The translations under genes and the position numbers were made by a program. Positions 26,774 through 34,821 of a stretch of 64,000 nucleotides of DNA are shown here, one piece after another. Under the pieces are notes generated by a model. The model did not search any database and was not told the DNA's origin. It worked only from the letters and a program-made list of their open reading frames with translations. Source of the stretch: JAXGMQ01 sp040768585 (GTDB lineage: Bacteria; Caldisericota; Caldisericia; JAAYUI01); assembly GCA_040768585.1 (NCBI GenBank), contig JAXGMQ010000001.1, positions 930,001 to 994,000 on the forward strand, given 5' to 3'. Each line of letters starts with the position of its first letter. The first letter of the stretch is position 1.

Positions 26774-28351
26774 ATGAAAACTATAACATTAATTCTACTG
26801 TGTGTTTTTCTGTTGGTTTCTACGAGTTTTTCTGTGGCTTCTACATACAGTAGCAATTGTAATGACAATATGTTTGGTGGTAACCCACAACGAACAAATT
26901 CCTTTCCAGAATGCTCAATGGATAGTGATAGATTTGTGTTGCAGACAGCTTTCAAAGATATAAATGCTAAATATACTGATTTACGTATCGTACGATCTTC
27001 GGATGATATCCTATTCTGTAGATATAAATCAGTAGATGGATTTAGATTTATATGCTATGACAATGAATCTAATAAGATACTTTGGGATATTGATTTAGAT
27101 ATTAAACGTATGTATGAAGAAGTAACTATATTCGATAGTTATTTATATTATTTGACAGATAAAAAAATTGTTTGTCAAAACATAATAAGTGGTCAAATTA
27201 TCTGGTCAAGTACACTACCCAACTCACATGACAGTCATAGCTCCTTTTATGTGTTATGCGAAAAAGGATTATTCCTTGGTTTTAGGGATAACTCAGTGTA
27301 TCAATACAACATAGAAAACGGAGAAATACTCTGGCAAAAAGATATCATAATACCTGATAACATGGAAAGTGATAGGGGCAGACCAGGATTGGCGTATATC
27401 GACAACAAGCTTATATTTTATAACTATGGGTTATATTGTTTATCTCCTGAGAATGGTTCTATTATTTGGCAAAATACGGATTCAAAAAATGAACCATTAC
27501 GCTGTTACTCACCGTATGGATTATATGCAACAGATAAAGTAATTATTGTTCTAAGAGATTTTGAGTTTGGTATCGTCGGGATTAATGCAAATGACGGTAG
27601 GATAATTTGGGAAACTAATATCGCAAATTTCTGCAATATCAGATTTCGAACTATCCATCAGAATAAACTAGTCGGTTTGTCTACAATAGACATCACCAAT
27701 GGTAGTGAGATATGGAAAGATAAACTACATATCTATGATGGTCAAGCTGTCTCCATTGGAAACAAGATAGCTGTTAGCGAATCAGGTAGGCTTGATATTA
27801 TTGATCCTAGTACTGGCAATACAATCTGGAGATACAAAGATATAACATGTATGATACTAGTATTGAGTGGTTCGCCATATATCGAAACTGAAGATGGTTG
27901 TTTTTACCAACTCTCCCCTGCTGCCGACTCCCTCACATTCAAAATAGCCTCCAACCAACTCACCTTAGATAACGACAAGTCTGAACAGATGGACACCTCC
28001 CCTATCATCAAAGATGGTCGCACACTCCTCCCCGCCAGATATGTCACAGAACCCCTCGGCGGTCAGGTTGAGTGGGATGCTGATGAGAGAAAAGTAACTT
28101 GCACTCTTGTCGCACCAGACAACCCAGAGACAGATGACTACAAAGAGAATGTAGTCGAACTCTGGATTGGCAAACCCACCGCCAAGATCAATGGAATAGA
28201 AACCCAAATCGACCCAAACAACCCAGAGGTTGTCCCCACAATCATCGATGGCAGAACAATGGTGCCAATGAGATTCCTGGCTGAGAGTCTAGGGTGTGAG
28301 GTTGAGTGGATAGCAGAGACAAAAGAAATCGTTCTCACCTATGCAAAATGA
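26774..28351 (+). CDS. Exported PQQ-like propeller protein with amine-oxidase-N modules
   Basis: ATG at 26774 has a perfect GGAGGTGA site. A GTG six bases earlier lies inside that site and is rejected. The 525-residue product has a signal peptide (about 1-23). A PQQ-like propeller runs to about residue 380, with blades such as NIENGEILWQKD, SPENGSIIWQN and NDGRIIWETN. C-terminal copper-amine-oxidase-N half-modules follow: GRTLLPARYVTEPLGGQV and GRTMVPMRFLAESLGCEV. There is no Pro-rich linker. The propeller DNA is strikingly AT-rich, while the C-terminal module from about 27915 onward is much richer in C and G. It follows the dehydratase operon by about 170 bases and may have its own promoter. 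Confidence 0.85.
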   Translation: MKTITLILLCVFLLVSTSFSVASTYSSNCNDNMFGGNPQRTNSFPECSMDSDRFVLQTAFKDINAKYTDLRIVRSSDDILFCRYKSVDGFRFICYDNESNKILWDIDLDIKRMYEEVTIFDSYLYYLTDKKIVCQNIISGQIIWSSTLPNSHDSHSSFYVLCEKGLFLGFRDNSVYQYNIENGEILWQKDIIIPDNMESDRGRPGLAYIDNKLIFYNYGLYCLSPENGSIIWQNTDSKNEPLRCYSPYGLYATDKVIIVLRDFEFGIVGINANDGRIIWETNIANFCNIRFRTIHQNKLVGLSTIDITNGSEIWKDKLHIYDGQAVSIGNKIAVSESGRLDIIDPSTGNTIWRYKDITCMILVLSGSPYIETEDGCFYQLSPAADSLTFKIASNQLTLDNDKSEQMDTSPIIKDGRTLLPARYVTEPLGGQVEWDADERKVTCTLVAPDNPETDDYKENVVELWIGKPTAKINGIETQIDPNNPEVVPTIIDGRTMVPMRFLAESLGCEVEWIAETKEIVLTYAK

Positions 28352-28414
28352 TTTGGGTACACTGTCGAGTGGAAGACTGAAGCAAGGGAGGTCATTCTGA
28401 CATACTCGAATTAG
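28352..28414 (+). pseudogene. In-frame remnant of an amine-oxidase-N module end
   Basis: Immediately after the TGA of the preceding gene, the same frame continues as FGYTVEWKTEAREVILTYSN and then stops at TAG. This is a recognisable extra copy of the final strand pair of the module (compare GCEVEWIAETKEIVLTYAK in the gene). It is left outside the reading frame by one stop codon. Either a duplication was cut off by the stop, or readthrough would add 21 residues. Confidence 0.6.
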
Positions 28415-28817
28415 CTGGAATGTAGAGCTGAGCAAATAGTCGAGACTATGCTCGGGATACCCTCTCGGTAGCAACGTTACATTCCCCCGCAAACAAATCA
28501 CCACCAATACGCCTAACATAAAAGTTACAACACAAAAAACGAGATTTATCCCTACATCCCAAAATACCTACCAGATTTGCGGTGAAACGGATAACAGGTA
28601 CAAGCAATACAATTCAGGTACACCAACGCTAGTTCTACTTTTTTTTGTAAAGACAGCACAAAAGCTCGAAACATCCGGTCGCCTGAAATAGTTTACACAA
28701 CAACGTAACCCAAAGTGAACGCCAACAGTCCCTCTGTCTCTGACTAAAATTGTTGCTTCTCTATTACCGCAAATCTGTGTTCAATCCAGAATCGTCATCT
28801 GCAAAAGGTGAAAAACT
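28415..28817. other. Convergent intergenic region, nothing recognised
   Basis: About 400 bases separate the module remnant from the end of the FTR-rubredoxin gene on the other strand. I see no gene, no clear terminator hairpin and no repeat shared with the rest of the window. Confidence 0.4.
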
Positions 28818-29300
28818 CTATATGAATCTCTCAAACCTCTCCGCCCCTGCCTGACAGATGGGACATTTGGCTGGCGGGTTTTCTTTGGCACAGAGGTAGC
28901 CACAGACTTTGCATCTATACACTGGGTACGAGAGTTTACCCAATCCACCGACCACTTTCTCCCCTTTGTTGACGTTTTGCTTCTTCATTTTTCTTCTGTC
29001 TGGCACTGGTTGGATTTCTGTCTTGCCAGAAAACACATCGTCACTGACATATAGACCACAAAAACATGATCCAAACTCGTCTACATCAGCATCCCTGTAG
29101 TCACATGGGCAGATGATATCCAGATTCGCTTCCTTGTCCCCTCGGATAAGTCTGCAAGGGCACGCAGCATATCCATATCTATCGATGTTTACTCTGATCT
29201 GTTCAAGCACCCTTTCTGTGTGGGACTTGTCGGGATTAAGCCTGTAGTTGGTTCTTTTGGTATCTTTCATGAAATTCTCATAGATGTCGTTACTATCCAA
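28818..29300 (-). CDS. Ferredoxin-thioredoxin reductase catalytic subunit fused to a rubredoxin-like domain
   Basis: The first 100 or so residues are the FTR catalytic (beta) chain, with its three cysteine pairs CPCRLIRG, CPCDYRD and SCFCGLYV. These hold the [4Fe-4S] cluster and the active-site disulfide. A Lys-rich link leads to a C-terminal rubredoxin-like domain (about 125-160) with YRCKVCGYLC and KCPICQAG. FTR passes electrons from ferredoxin to thioredoxin-type disulfides. The rubredoxin tail may serve as the electron entry. The start of this gene overlaps the end of the glutaredoxin gene by 8 bases, and the pair probably works together: the FTR would reduce the glutaredoxin's Cys-x-x-Cys. 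Confidence 0.9.
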   Translation of the reverse strand: MDSNDIYENFMKDTKRTNYRLNPDKSHTERVLEQIRVNIDRYGYAACPCRLIRGDKEANLDIICPCDYRDADVDEFGSCFCGLYVSDDVFSGKTEIQPVPDRRKMKKQNVNKGEKVVGGLGKLSYPVYRCKVCGYLCAKENPPAKCPICQAGAERFERFI

Positions 29301-29571
29301 GGAGTTTCCTCACTTCCTGGGGCTTGTACCCCCAAACCGATTCCTTCTCGTCGATAACGAGTGTTGGAAATGACGTCATCGGATTATACTTCTCAAGCTC
29401 ATCGAGTAATTCATCCTGCTCTTCCTCGGAAAGCAGGTCTGCGTAGATGTATTCATATTCGACTCCAAGCTGCTCCAGGAGTTCTCTGGTTTTTTTGCAC
29501 CAGATGCACGTACTCAAGGCATAGAGTCTGACGTGACCTTTGTTTATCCCACTCACTTTTGTGTATTCCAT
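29293..29571 (-). CDS. Glutaredoxin/NrdH-like thiol-disulfide carrier
   Basis: This 92-residue thioredoxin-fold protein has a CIWC active site in LYALSTCIWCKKTRELLE and the cis-proline segment TSFPTLVIDE. A glycine/tyrosine end, VWGYKPQEVRKLLG, is typical of glutaredoxin-like proteins. I start it at the ATG of MEYTKVSG; a TTG 12 codons upstream is possible, and neither has a strong ribosome binding site. It is the first gene of a two-gene unit with the FTR-rubredoxin fusion. It most likely carries electrons from that reductase to protein disulfides rather than using glutathione, which is inferred from context. Confidence 0.85.
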   Translation of the reverse strand: MEYTKVSGINKGHVRLYALSTCIWCKKTRELLEQLGVEYEYIYADLLSEEEQDELLDELEKYNPMTSFPTLVIDEKESVWGYKPQEVRKLLG

Positions 29572-29716
29572 GCCAGAAATTTTAGCCTTGTCACCGCCGG
29601 CAGGCAAGCGAACATCTTTTCAGACAACCACTTGTGGAGAATGCTAGTTGAATGGTTTTAACAACGAGTTATGCTACAGACTTGTATGGTCAAGTAGTTA
29701 GGAGGATAAAAACAAT

Positions 29717-30238
29717 ATGAAAAAACTGAGTTTTGTTTTGATACTGATTCTGGTTGCGTCGGCATTTACAGCGTGTGGTGGCGACAACACTGAGCCGAAG
29801 GAAACGGTTACCGAGAATAAATCTGAAGTGGTTGTCAACAACACCGAAGATACAAACACAAACAAGCGAGAAATTGAAGAAGCAAAAGAACAACCGGAGC
29901 TTTGGATTGCATTTGACGAATTCCTCACAGTCCAGAAACAGATAGAATCATCCAGATCGCTTGACACAGTCAGCGATATCAAAGCCATCTGGGCAAGAAT
30001 CGAAGCCGCAAAAGAGAGTTGGGCACAAAACCCATTCCCATTTCTGACAAAGGATTCTGTTGAGACAGTCTATCAAGATTTCCTCTCTGGCGCACCGTCG
30101 TCAAACGAGTGCCAGTATGCAATCAACGGACTTCTTTTCAGAGGAGCAGATTTCGACACAATCAACCAGCTTCACATGCTCAAGGACAATCCCATGGAGT
30201 TTGTTGAAAAATACAACCAGATGAGAGAATCCTACTAA
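29717..30238 (+). CDS. Lipoprotein of unknown function
   Basis: An AGGAGG site precedes an ATG, and the first residues form a lipoprotein signal ending SAFTAC. A low-complexity stretch of Glu, Thr and Asn (about 21-55) leads to a predicted helical domain of about 110 residues. That domain has Trp-rich segments (LWIAFDEFL, AIWARIEAAKESWA) and ends near YNQMRESY. No enzyme motif is visible. It lies 20 bases before the metallo-beta-lactamase-like gene and may be cotranscribed with it and hypE. Confidence 0.72.
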   Translation: MKKLSFVLILILVASAFTACGGDNTEPKETVTENKSEVVVNNTEDTNTNKREIEEAKEQPELWIAFDEFLTVQKQIESSRSLDTVSDIKAIWARIEAAKESWAQNPFPFLTKDSVETVYQDFLSGAPSSNECQYAINGLLFRGADFDTINQLHMLKDNPMEFVEKYNQMRESY

Positions 30239-30258
30239 AAAAACAGCAAGACAGCCCG

Positions 30259-30954
30259 ATGAAAATCCTGCCCCTTACAAGCAAAACAGACAGTATTGGT
30301 TTTGCAACGCTTGTCGATTTCGGAGGCAGGATTTTTTTATTTGATTCAAACTCAGACAAAGAGTCTCTTCAAACCCTTGATTTGGAAATCATCCAATCTA
30401 TTGAGTGCATCGTCATTGGGCGTTTGCCTAAGGTTTTTGACTCTGGTCTCGAATATGTCCTCTCATTGGCAAAGAGCGCAAAAATCATCTCATCAAACGG
30501 CGTTCTTGGTGTTGGTGACCCAAACGAAAAAGCTGTTGTTAACAACCTGCTCAAAGGTCACCTCGGAAAAATTGACTTCACAGAGGGCATAAAAATCTAT
30601 GACAAGGGTATTTATGCCCTCTCGAAGATTTGGAACGATAGCCTAAGCAGCAGTGCAACAAATCTCTCTTTTGTGGTGAGAGAACACGATGAATTGGTGG
30701 TCTTCATGAGTTTTGAACTGGAAACTTTCGATGGTGTTTTTCTAAAAACTGTTGAAATATTCCCAAACAACAGTGTAGAATTACTGGTCACTCGAATTGA
30801 CTCAAGCTTGGGTAAAACTGATGTGCTCGCAAATCTCAAGAGAATGTGCGATGCAAAAGGGACAAAGATAATTGATGTTTCAAAGGAATCACCAGGTGAA
30901 AACGAGAACTCGTCTGATGGTGTCAACTTTGATAATCGATGGATAGAGGTGTGA
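30259..30954 (+). CDS. Degenerate metallo-beta-lactamase-fold protein
   Basis: The 231-residue protein is not obviously an enzyme. Its first half follows the start of small metallo-beta-lactamase-fold hydrolases: a GFATLVDFGGRIFLFDSN strand pair, then a strand CIVIG where the HxHxDH metal site should be, reading RLPKVFDSGLEYVL instead of HxHxDHxGGL. A later EGIKIYDKGIYALSKI segment matches the second half of the fold. All the usual zinc or iron ligands seem lost, so a binding or structural role is more likely than hydrolysis. It ends one base before hypE. The fold call is my inference from the strand pattern and should be tested by profile search. Confidence 0.55.
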   Translation: MKILPLTSKTDSIGFATLVDFGGRIFLFDSNSDKESLQTLDLEIIQSIECIVIGRLPKVFDSGLEYVLSLAKSAKIISSNGVLGVGDPNEKAVVNNLLKGHLGKIDFTEGIKIYDKGIYALSKIWNDSLSSSATNLSFVVREHDELVVFMSFELETFDGVFLKTVEIFPNNSVELLVTRIDSSLGKTDVLANLKRMCDAKGTKIIDVSKESPGENENSSDGVNFDNRWIEV

Positions 30955-30955
30955 T

Positions 30956-31963
30956 GTGGCAATTGGCAAGGTGATAACTCTTTCTCACGGTGGCGGCGGA
31001 ATCGACTCAAGAGAGCTTGTCGAGATGATCTCCGAAATGTTGAAAAACCCGCTTCTCTCCCCGCTTGAGGATTCATCAATCATTGGTGTAGGCGGGGGAA
31101 AGATTGCCTACACAACCGACGGTTTTGTTGTAAAACCACCGTTTTTCCCCGGTGGGGATATCGGCAAACTCTGCGTGTGTGGAACGGTCAATGACCTTGC
31201 CGTGATGGGAGCAAAACCGATTGCCCTTTCGCTCTCCATGATTATTGAGGAAGGGTTTGAGATTGAAAAGCTCAAGACGATTATCAAGTCAATCAAAGAT
31301 ACTGCCGGAGGGATACCAATCGCCACAGGCGACACAAAGGTCGTCGAGAAGGGAAGTGTTGATGGTATATTTGTCACAACCTCCGGTATAGGATTACAAC
31401 ACGACAGCACAAATCCATCGGCATCGTCGATTCTTCCTGGTGATGTTTTCGTGGCAACTGGTTCAATCGGTAGGCATGGCGCTGCGATCATGGCAGCGAG
31501 AGAGGACTTGGGTTTCGCTGGAGATTTGGTCTCAGATGTTGCAAGACTCGATGAGCCTCTATTGACTGCTTTTTCTGAGTTTGGTAACTCGATAAGAACC
31601 TGCCGAGACATAACAAGGGGAGGGTTATCTGCTATCGTCTCTGAGTTTGCCATATCCTCAAATGTTGGGGTGGAGCTGTATGAGGATGACATTCCAATTG
31701 ATTCTGACGTTTCCGGCATATGTTCCGCTTTGGGTATCGATCCGTTGAATCTGGCTTGCGAGGGAAGCGCTCTGATGGCCGTATCGCCTGATGTAGTTGG
31801 TGACGTAATTGCGACTCTCCAGAAATTTGATCTTACCAACCGAGCAAGGATGATAGGAAAAGCGACATCAGACCACGGCGGAAAGACATACCTGAAAACC
31901 TCAATTGGGGGCAAAAGAATCCTGGAACCACCGATTGGTGAACTCCTTCCTCGAATCTGCTAG
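30956..31963 (+). CDS. hypE: HypE-type carbamoyl-dehydratase (hydrogenase maturation)
   Basis: The 335-residue protein matches HypE closely. It has ITLSHGGGGIDSRELV at the start, the ATP-binding AIR-synthase core with YTTDGFVVKPPFFPGGDIG and a GGLSAIVSEFA segment, and the exact C-terminal PRIC. The terminal cysteine is the one that HypF carbamoylates and HypE dehydrates to a thiocyanate for the cyanide ligand of [NiFe]-hydrogenases. GTG start. No HypA, B, C, D or F and no hydrogenase are in the window, so partners must be elsewhere, or this copy serves another pathway. The preceding metallo-beta-lactamase-like gene ends just one base upstream. Confidence 0.9.
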   Translation: MAIGKVITLSHGGGGIDSRELVEMISEMLKNPLLSPLEDSSIIGVGGGKIAYTTDGFVVKPPFFPGGDIGKLCVCGTVNDLAVMGAKPIALSLSMIIEEGFEIEKLKTIIKSIKDTAGGIPIATGDTKVVEKGSVDGIFVTTSGIGLQHDSTNPSASSILPGDVFVATGSIGRHGAAIMAAREDLGFAGDLVSDVARLDEPLLTAFSEFGNSIRTCRDITRGGLSAIVSEFAISSNVGVELYEDDIPIDSDVSGICSALGIDPLNLACEGSALMAVSPDVVGDVIATLQKFDLTNRARMIGKATSDHGGKTYLKTSIGGKRILEPPIGELLPRIC

Positions 31964-32155
31964 TGTAACAGTTGCCAGACGCTGTTTCGCGGTAAAAAAA
32001 ATCAAATCGCCTCAACTACACATTCGAGTTCAACTGGAGTGTTTGTATAGCTTTCGTAAAGTTTGGACTTCCAAAATGTTAACAGTTCAATATCAATAAC
32101 CCTGTAATAGTCCGTGTCAACGTCCAATAATTGATATCAGAATTTCATGAACCAC

Positions 32156-32184
32156 TTTACATAATATTTATAATATGTTATCAT
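32156..32184 (+). promoter_or_regulatory. Extended -10 promoter of the 32.2-kb gene
   Basis: TTTACA (32156-32161), a 17-base gap, then TGT directly before TATCAT (32179-32184) give a good sigma-A promoter with an extended -10. It lies 28 bases upstream of the ATG at 32212. Confidence 0.6.
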
Positions 32185-32211
32185 GTGTTCACACACACAA
32201 AGAGGTGAAAC

Positions 32212-32721
32212 ATGGAAGCGTTTATCAAAGGTGAGTACATTATGATGATGGAGTCACTAGTCCTCCCGTCACACAGGGATTATTGCAGATCAAAGACGAA
32301 CGTCGATTTCTCTGACCTGCGGGACAAGTGGATAAATCACGAGGAGTTCAATAAGTACATGGCCGCATTGAGAGAAAAGGCGGGAGAGATAGGACCAAAG
32401 ATAATCGGCACAAAGATTGCCGGAAAAATCGATGAGCTTTTCAAAACATTCTCTCAGATTCCCGACCTCGCGACAGCTCTCAGGGCATCGAGCGAAGCTT
32501 ATTCAATGAGCAACACTGGGCCAGACGCGGGTGAGTACACGGTTGACAGGGTGGAGGAAGGTTACGCCAAGATTATCACAACCAGCCCATTGGACGAGGG
32601 TTTTCATGTTGGTGTAGGCGAAGGAATCATAAGATTCTACAGAAAGACAGTTTATTTTTCTCAGATATCCGAAAGAAGAGCTGTTGCGGGAAGGACAGTT
32701 TTCGAGTACAGATGGCGCTAA
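32212..32721 (+). CDS. Unrecognised soluble protein
   Basis: The 169-residue protein has an AGAGGTGA ribosome binding site and a strong promoter of its own. The N-terminal half is helical (DKWINHEEFNKYMAALREK, GTKIAGKIDELFKTF). The C-terminal half looks beta-rich, with GEYTVDRVEEGYAKIITTSP and VGEGIIRFYRKTVYFSQIS. The order of helices followed by a YxVxxxxxGxAxIxxxxP sheet loosely recalls small sensor domains of the heme-NO-binding/4-vinyl-reductase type, but I see no conserved His or Cys pattern to support that. It is monocistronic as far as can be seen. Confidence 0.6.
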   Translation: MEAFIKGEYIMMMESLVLPSHRDYCRSKTNVDFSDLRDKWINHEEFNKYMAALREKAGEIGPKIIGTKIAGKIDELFKTFSQIPDLATALRASSEAYSMSNTGPDAGEYTVDRVEEGYAKIITTSPLDEGFHVGVGEGIIRFYRKTVYFSQISERRAVAGRTVFEYRWR

Positions 32722-33130
32722 TCTAGCCCAATATTCCATCAACCGCTCTCTGCTTTGATAAGCTTGGGGCGGTTCTTTGTGAAATCAATCCACAAAGAAC
32801 GGGAATCGTCAGTTTTTATGAGTCACATTATTCTGTTTTCAGGTTGAATATTCGAAAAGCTAGTAATCCTTTCTTACGAGGGATTATTGGTGGGTATAGG
32901 TGCGTTTGTATGCTTATTTTAACACAATAATGCCGAACAGATAACACTGGTGTCACAGTTATTAGCGCCAATTCTTGTGGTTGATAACTTAATTCGATTA
33001 ATTGATATAATAAGAATAAAATACGCTTATATCCCTATTCATGGGCATTAGTAAGAATAATATATTATAACGTATGTGTATGTGAGAAATGGTTATTGCA
33101 TTTTTTTCAGCGTTGAATATACTGATTTTG
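32722..33130 (+). promoter_or_regulatory. Intergenic region with hairpin and promoter-like elements
   Basis: A perfect 10-bp stem, GTTCTTTGTG (32772-32781) with CACAAAGAAC (32791-32800), lies about 50 bases after the previous gene. It may act as a terminator, though no strong T-run follows. Further on, TTGATA (32981-32986) and TATAAT (33006-33011) are 19 bases apart and may drive the XRE regulator gene. The rest is very AT-rich with nothing recognisable. Confidence 0.4.
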
Positions 33131-33454
33131 ATGCAAAGAGAAATGTCCATTGGCGAAAGAATAAAGAAGCTCAGGAAAAGGTTGCACTACACACAGCTTC
33201 AGGTACAAAAGGGAACCGGGATACCTCAGTCAAATTTGTCAGAATTTGAGACCGGGAAACTCACACCTCAAATCAAAACACTCAAAAGAATCGCTGAATT
33301 CCTGGGAGTGAGTGTGTCATACCTGCTTGGCGAAGAGGATGTCAATCTCGATAAGATTAGGTTGAACATTCAGCTCAATGACGAGTTGAGCGAGGGCGGC
33401 AAGGCAGAGATACTTGACTTCATCGAGTTCGTAAAACAAAAAGAGAAGAAATAA
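33131..33454 (+). CDS. XRE-family helix-turn-helix regulator
   Basis: A Cro/C1-type DNA-binding domain occupies the first 65 residues: MSIGERIKKLRK, then YTQLQVQKGTGIPQSNLSEFE as the helix-turn-helix, then GVSVSYLLG. A short acidic and Lys-rich C-terminal part may mediate dimerisation. I start it at the ATG just before the conserved MSIGERI segment. An ATG at 33089 would add 14 hydrophobic residues foreign to the family, and none of the candidate starts has a strong ribosome binding site. The target is unknown. It stands alone between the unknown 32.2-kb gene and the peptidase operon. Confidence 0.8.
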   Translation: MQREMSIGERIKKLRKRLHYTQLQVQKGTGIPQSNLSEFETGKLTPQIKTLKRIAEFLGVSVSYLLGEEDVNLDKIRLNIQLNDELSEGGKAEILDFIEFVKQKEKK

Positions 33455-33690
33455 CAACCGATACACAAAACTCAGTTCTGTTTTGTTCGATCTTTTCCAA
33501 AGCTTTTTCATGAATACCGAAAATATTCCGTATAACTTGTCCTGCTATTCCTTCAATATGAGTCCTGGTGTGCAATTTGCACTCGAAATGTTGGTGTGTT
33601 CATTTTGCCCGTTTGAGAAATTGATAGCCACTTATTTCAAAAAATACGCTATATTGGCATCCTTTAAATCTTCGCTCCGTCGACAAAAAC

Positions 33691-33718
33691 TTGACACACG
33701 CCCCTACTAACCTATAAT
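33691..33718 (+). promoter_or_regulatory. Consensus promoter of the M23 peptidase operon
   Basis: A perfect TTGACA (33691-33696) and a perfect TATAAT (33713-33718) are spaced 16 bases apart. Transcription should start near 33725 and run into the leader hairpin and the peptidase genes. Confidence 0.75.
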
Positions 33719-33733
33719 TTTCTGCGTACAAAT

Positions 33734-33776
33734 CAGGAAGAGACGGCGCCAGCGGCGCGTCTTTTGCTTTCCTGTT
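33734..33776 (+). terminator. Leader hairpin with T-run, possible attenuator
   Basis: AGACGGCGCC (33741-33750) pairs with GGCGCGTCT (33754-33762) across a 3-base loop with one bulged G, and four T follow (33762-33765). Flanking CAGGAA and TTTCCTG can extend the stem. It begins about 15 bases after the -10 box, so it sits in the 5' leader of the peptidase operon and could terminate early transcripts. Confidence 0.5.
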
Positions 33777-33810
33777 GTGCGGATAGGTGGTGTATGGAGA
33801 AGCGTTTGTC

Positions 33811-34821
33811 GTGAGTCGAGAGCGCGGGACAGCTCAATTCTCGCTCGTGCCAGTCTTTGGCAGAAAAGCGAAGTCGCCAGCGGTGCTGGGTTGGGGTGCG
33901 GTGTATGCTGCAACCATCGCCGTTGTTGTTGGTTTTGTGCTGCTCCTCAATTTCATATTCGTACTCTACCCAGAGAAGGTTGCAAGCTACAATATGGCAA
34001 CCGTTATCGACACAAGTCCGTTTGTCCAGAGACTCAATCAGATGACAGCGCAGATAACTCCAGAGATCAGGGTTTACAAGGAATCATCCAGGCTGGAATA
34101 CAAGGTACTAAAAGTTCTCTATGGCGAGAACGTCAGACTTCGAGAGGACAACGATCTCGCTCAACCAAGCCTCACCCCCGCCGATGCAATGGCCTCCAAG
34201 CTCAATCTCAACAGTGCTGTTTTTGGCAACCCCGCCATACAGGCTGAAAGGCTTGTGAGAGATTCCGAAACCATCATGTCAAAGCAGGACATACTGACAG
34301 AGACAATCCCCTTTGAGAGCCAGAAGTCAGAGGATATAGCCTGGTTCAAAGCTCATACCCCCTCTTGCTACCCGGTCTATGATGGCGCAACCCGCGACAG
34401 AAATCCTGGTTTCGGTTGGAGGATTCACCCAATACTTCGAACCGCAGACTACCACACCGGCATCGACATTGAAGGCATCATGGGTGAGCCGATGTATGCC
34501 GTTGCCGACGGCGTTGTCACATCTGTTGGCTGGAACGGCGGCTATGGTCTGATGGTAAAAATCAAACATAGAGTGAGCCCGCTCATTGAAACACTCTATG
34601 CTCATAACTCAAAAAATCTTGTTGAGGTAGGCGATGTTGTCAAACGAGGGGACATCATTGCCTATATCGGTTCAACTGGAATGTCAACCGGCCCGCACAT
34701 TCACTTTGAGGTCAGGGAGGGTGGCAAACCAATCGATCCAGAAACTTTTATAAGGAAGAACTCTCACTGTGGCGAGCTTCCTCCACTCGAGGATGCCAAT
34801 GGGGAGGAATCTAATGATTAA
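33811..34821 (+). CDS. Membrane-anchored M23 peptidase (peptidoglycan hydrolase), first copy
   Basis: The preferred start is GTG at 33811, with GGAGA upstream; a GTG at 33787 in the same frame has no such site. The 336-residue protein has one membrane segment (about residues 25-52), a helical periplasmic region, and a C-terminal LytM/M23 domain. The zinc ligands are all present: YHTGIDIEG supplies His and Asp, and HIHFEV supplies the HxH. M23 enzymes cut peptide cross-links of the cell wall. The catalytic domain is very similar to that of the next gene (tandem duplication), and the two overlap by 8 bases. It is the first gene of a unit of three M23 peptidases followed by bactofilin. Confidence 0.9.
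   Translation: MSRERGTAQFSLVPVFGRKAKSPAVLGWGAVYAATIAVVVGFVLLLNFIFVLYPEKVASYNMATVIDTSPFVQRLNQMTAQITPEIRVYKESSRLEYKVLKVLYGENVRLREDNDLAQPSLTPADAMASKLNLNSAVFGNPAIQAERLVRDSETIMSKQDILTETIPFESQKSEDIAWFKAHTPSCYPVYDGATRDRNPGFGWRIHPILRTADYHTGIDIEGIMGEPMYAVADGVVTSVGWNGGYGLMVKIKHRVSPLIETLYAHNSKNLVEVGDVVKRGDIIAYIGSTGMSTGPHIHFEVREGGKPIDPETFIRKNSHCGELPPLEDANGEESND

Noticed and set aside
13853..28351. Copper amine oxidases
   Set aside because: Only the small N-terminal-type module is present. The catalytic domain with its topaquinone site is missing from all these proteins.
31108..31914. Open frame of 268 codons opposite hypE
   Set aside because: HypE is unmistakable on the plus strand. The antisense frame is a compositional shadow.
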